Both the position numbers and the translations under genes were made by a program. From assembly GCA_947628225.1 (NCBI GenBank), contig CANQYY010000016.1, forward strand, positions 1-41,837: a stretch of 41,837 nucleotides of DNA, read 5' to 3'. This document shows, piece by piece, positions 41,301-41,837 of this stretch (within the stretch, counting starts at the first letter, position 1; each line of letters starts with the position of its first letter). This stretch comes from an uncultured Lachnospiraceae bacterium (GTDB lineage: Bacteria > Bacillota > Clostridia > Lachnospirales > Lachnospiraceae). The notes under the pieces are model-generated. The model was not told where the DNA came from and searched no databases. It was given only the letters and a program-made list of their open reading frames with translations.

Positions 41301-41531
41301 TGATATTGCTCTGATATAGAAAATGGCAAAAATGATATAGTTTCTGGAAAATGAAAATTTCTAATGATATAAGAATGATATGATAACCGCCCAAAATGAT
41401 ACAGAAATGATGTAGGGGCGATATGACAATGATATAGTTATTGAAAAATGAAAATTTCCGATGATATAAGAATGATATGAAATTACCCCAAATGATATAA
41501 AAATGATATGAGGAGGGCGATTTTTGATATA
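41301..41531. repeat. TGATATA heptamer array, 32-bp period with 11-bp partners
   Basis: TGATATA or close variants begin at 41301, 41333, 41365, 41397, 41430, 41462, 41493 and 41525, a period of 31-33 bp. Second copies lie 11 bp away from most of these: 41312, 41376, 41408, 41419 (before 41430), 41473 and 41504. A larger unit of about 95 bp is repeated twice imperfectly (from 41333 and 41430), including AATGAAAATTT. The phasing puts all sites on one face of the helix. It looks like iterons or a centromere/operator array; no rep or par gene is in view. Confidence 0.8.
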
Positions 41532-41580
41532 GAAACTATATAGTATTGCATATTATCGGGGTTTCAGGGGTGTCCACTGA

Positions 41581-41628
41581 CCAGAAAGCCTTCAGGCTTG
41601 CATTTTGTGATACAAAATGCGTATCTGG
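41581..41628. other. Multi-hairpin element
   Basis: CCAGA (41581-41585) and TCTGG (41624-41628) enclose two perfect hairpins: AAGCCT/AGGCTT (41586-41599) and GCATTTTG/CAAAATGC (41600-41620, loop TGATA). This forms a three-way junction if transcribed or single-stranded. It lies about 165 bp before the methyltransferase start. Confidence 0.55.
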
Positions 41629-41793
41629 CGAAAACCGAAAGGAAGTCTAAGATGAGTAATGAAAATTGTAAATAACATGTTGCAAACGTCGGGGTGCTAA
41701 CGGTAGATTTGTTCACGATTCTGTGGTACAATTTATTGAAAAGTGGATATATATATCTGCCCGACAAATCGGAAGTTGTGGAGGTAATTATCA

Positions 41794-41837
41794 ATGAGAA
41801 ATATTTACGATAATAGTGAATTTTTTGCCGCATATGC
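41794..41837 (+). CDS. Methyltransferase start, truncated by the window edge
   Basis: Only 14 codons are present: MRNIYDNSEFFAAYA-like N-terminus, which resembles the start of class I SAM-dependent methyltransferases of Firmicutes (IYDNEEFFEEY type). GGAGG lies 9 nt before the ATG. The SAM-binding motif would lie outside the window, so the call is tentative. Confidence 0.5.
   Translation, partial: MRNIYDNSEFFAAY

Noticed and set aside
41276..41306. TTGACA at 41276 as a promoter
   Set aside because: No -10 hexamer at 16-18 bp; the only candidate (TGATAT) is at 19 bp and belongs to the heptamer array.
41301..41531. Possible CRISPR array
   Set aside because: The repeated unit is only 7 bp with 11- and 32-bp periods. 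There are no 20-40 bp identical repeats with unique spacers and no cas gene.
41564..41833. 89-residue minus-strand frame
   Set aside because: It covers the hairpin element and the methyltransferase start, has no ribosome site and an unlikely composition; probably a chance frame.

Overview
The window looks like chromosome of a motile, spore-forming, anaerobic Firmicute of the Lachnospiraceae type, probably from the gut. The evidence is spoIIR, a SipL-like SPOCS/LysM protein and a CotS-like kinase-fold protein (sporulation), a clear sigma-D (flagellar) promoter, an [FeFe]-hydrogenase maturase (HydF), veg, strong AGGAGG ribosome sites, TTG/GTG starts and TTGACA/TATAAT promoters. No rRNA, tRNA or CRISPR array was seen.

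Layout. 1-2165 is an accessory edge. It holds a DeoR-type regulator translationally coupled to a tiny XRE regulator (minus strand), then a deleted and frameshifted large serine recombinase. 2386-6571 is one operon for pantothenate and CoA: a PanG-type (DUF2520) ketopantoate reductase, panB, panC, panD and coaBC. A tandem palindrome array leads into the consensus promoter of veg. 7067-10649 carries a secreted beta-helix protein, the SipL-like spore protein and a sigma-D controlled gene. 10771-14869 has ispE, spoIIR, ddl, a DUF1934 gene and dapF (isoprenoid and wall precursors, forespore-to-mother-cell signalling). 14955-17700 (minus) has a membrane-anchored protein, a PlsC acyltransferase, a VanY-like carboxypeptidase and queT behind a preQ1-I riboswitch. 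queT is divergent from cca, which appears to be leaderless; a LacI-sensor/GGDEF fusion follows cca. 21183-37270 has hydF, a 48-residue acidic protein, a GH95 fucosidase, ATP-type PEPCK, a zinc-ribbon/TcaA-like/DUF885 envelope group, CotS-like and PEGA proteins, and phosphoglucomutase with glgB.

After the glgB terminator (about 37330) the DNA becomes visibly more AT-rich and turns into a decaying mobile or defence island. It contains remnants of a BRO-type antirepressor, a type III restriction Res subunit, a one-TM protein and a tyrosine integrase. Between these lie two intact PD-(D/E)XK nuclease genes in tandem: DUF1016/YhcG and a DpnII/MboI-fold protein. The last 900 bp hold a striking array of TGATATA heptamers repeating every 31-33 bp with 11-bp partners, a multi-hairpin element, and the first codons of a methyltransferase cut by the window end.

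Most interesting signals: the TGATATA array, the tandem nuclease pair, the sigma-D promoter on an uncharacterised gene, the leaderless cca with interlocked divergent promoters, and the triple palindrome at the veg promoter. Everything was read by eye; family assignments come from recognised motifs, not database searches.
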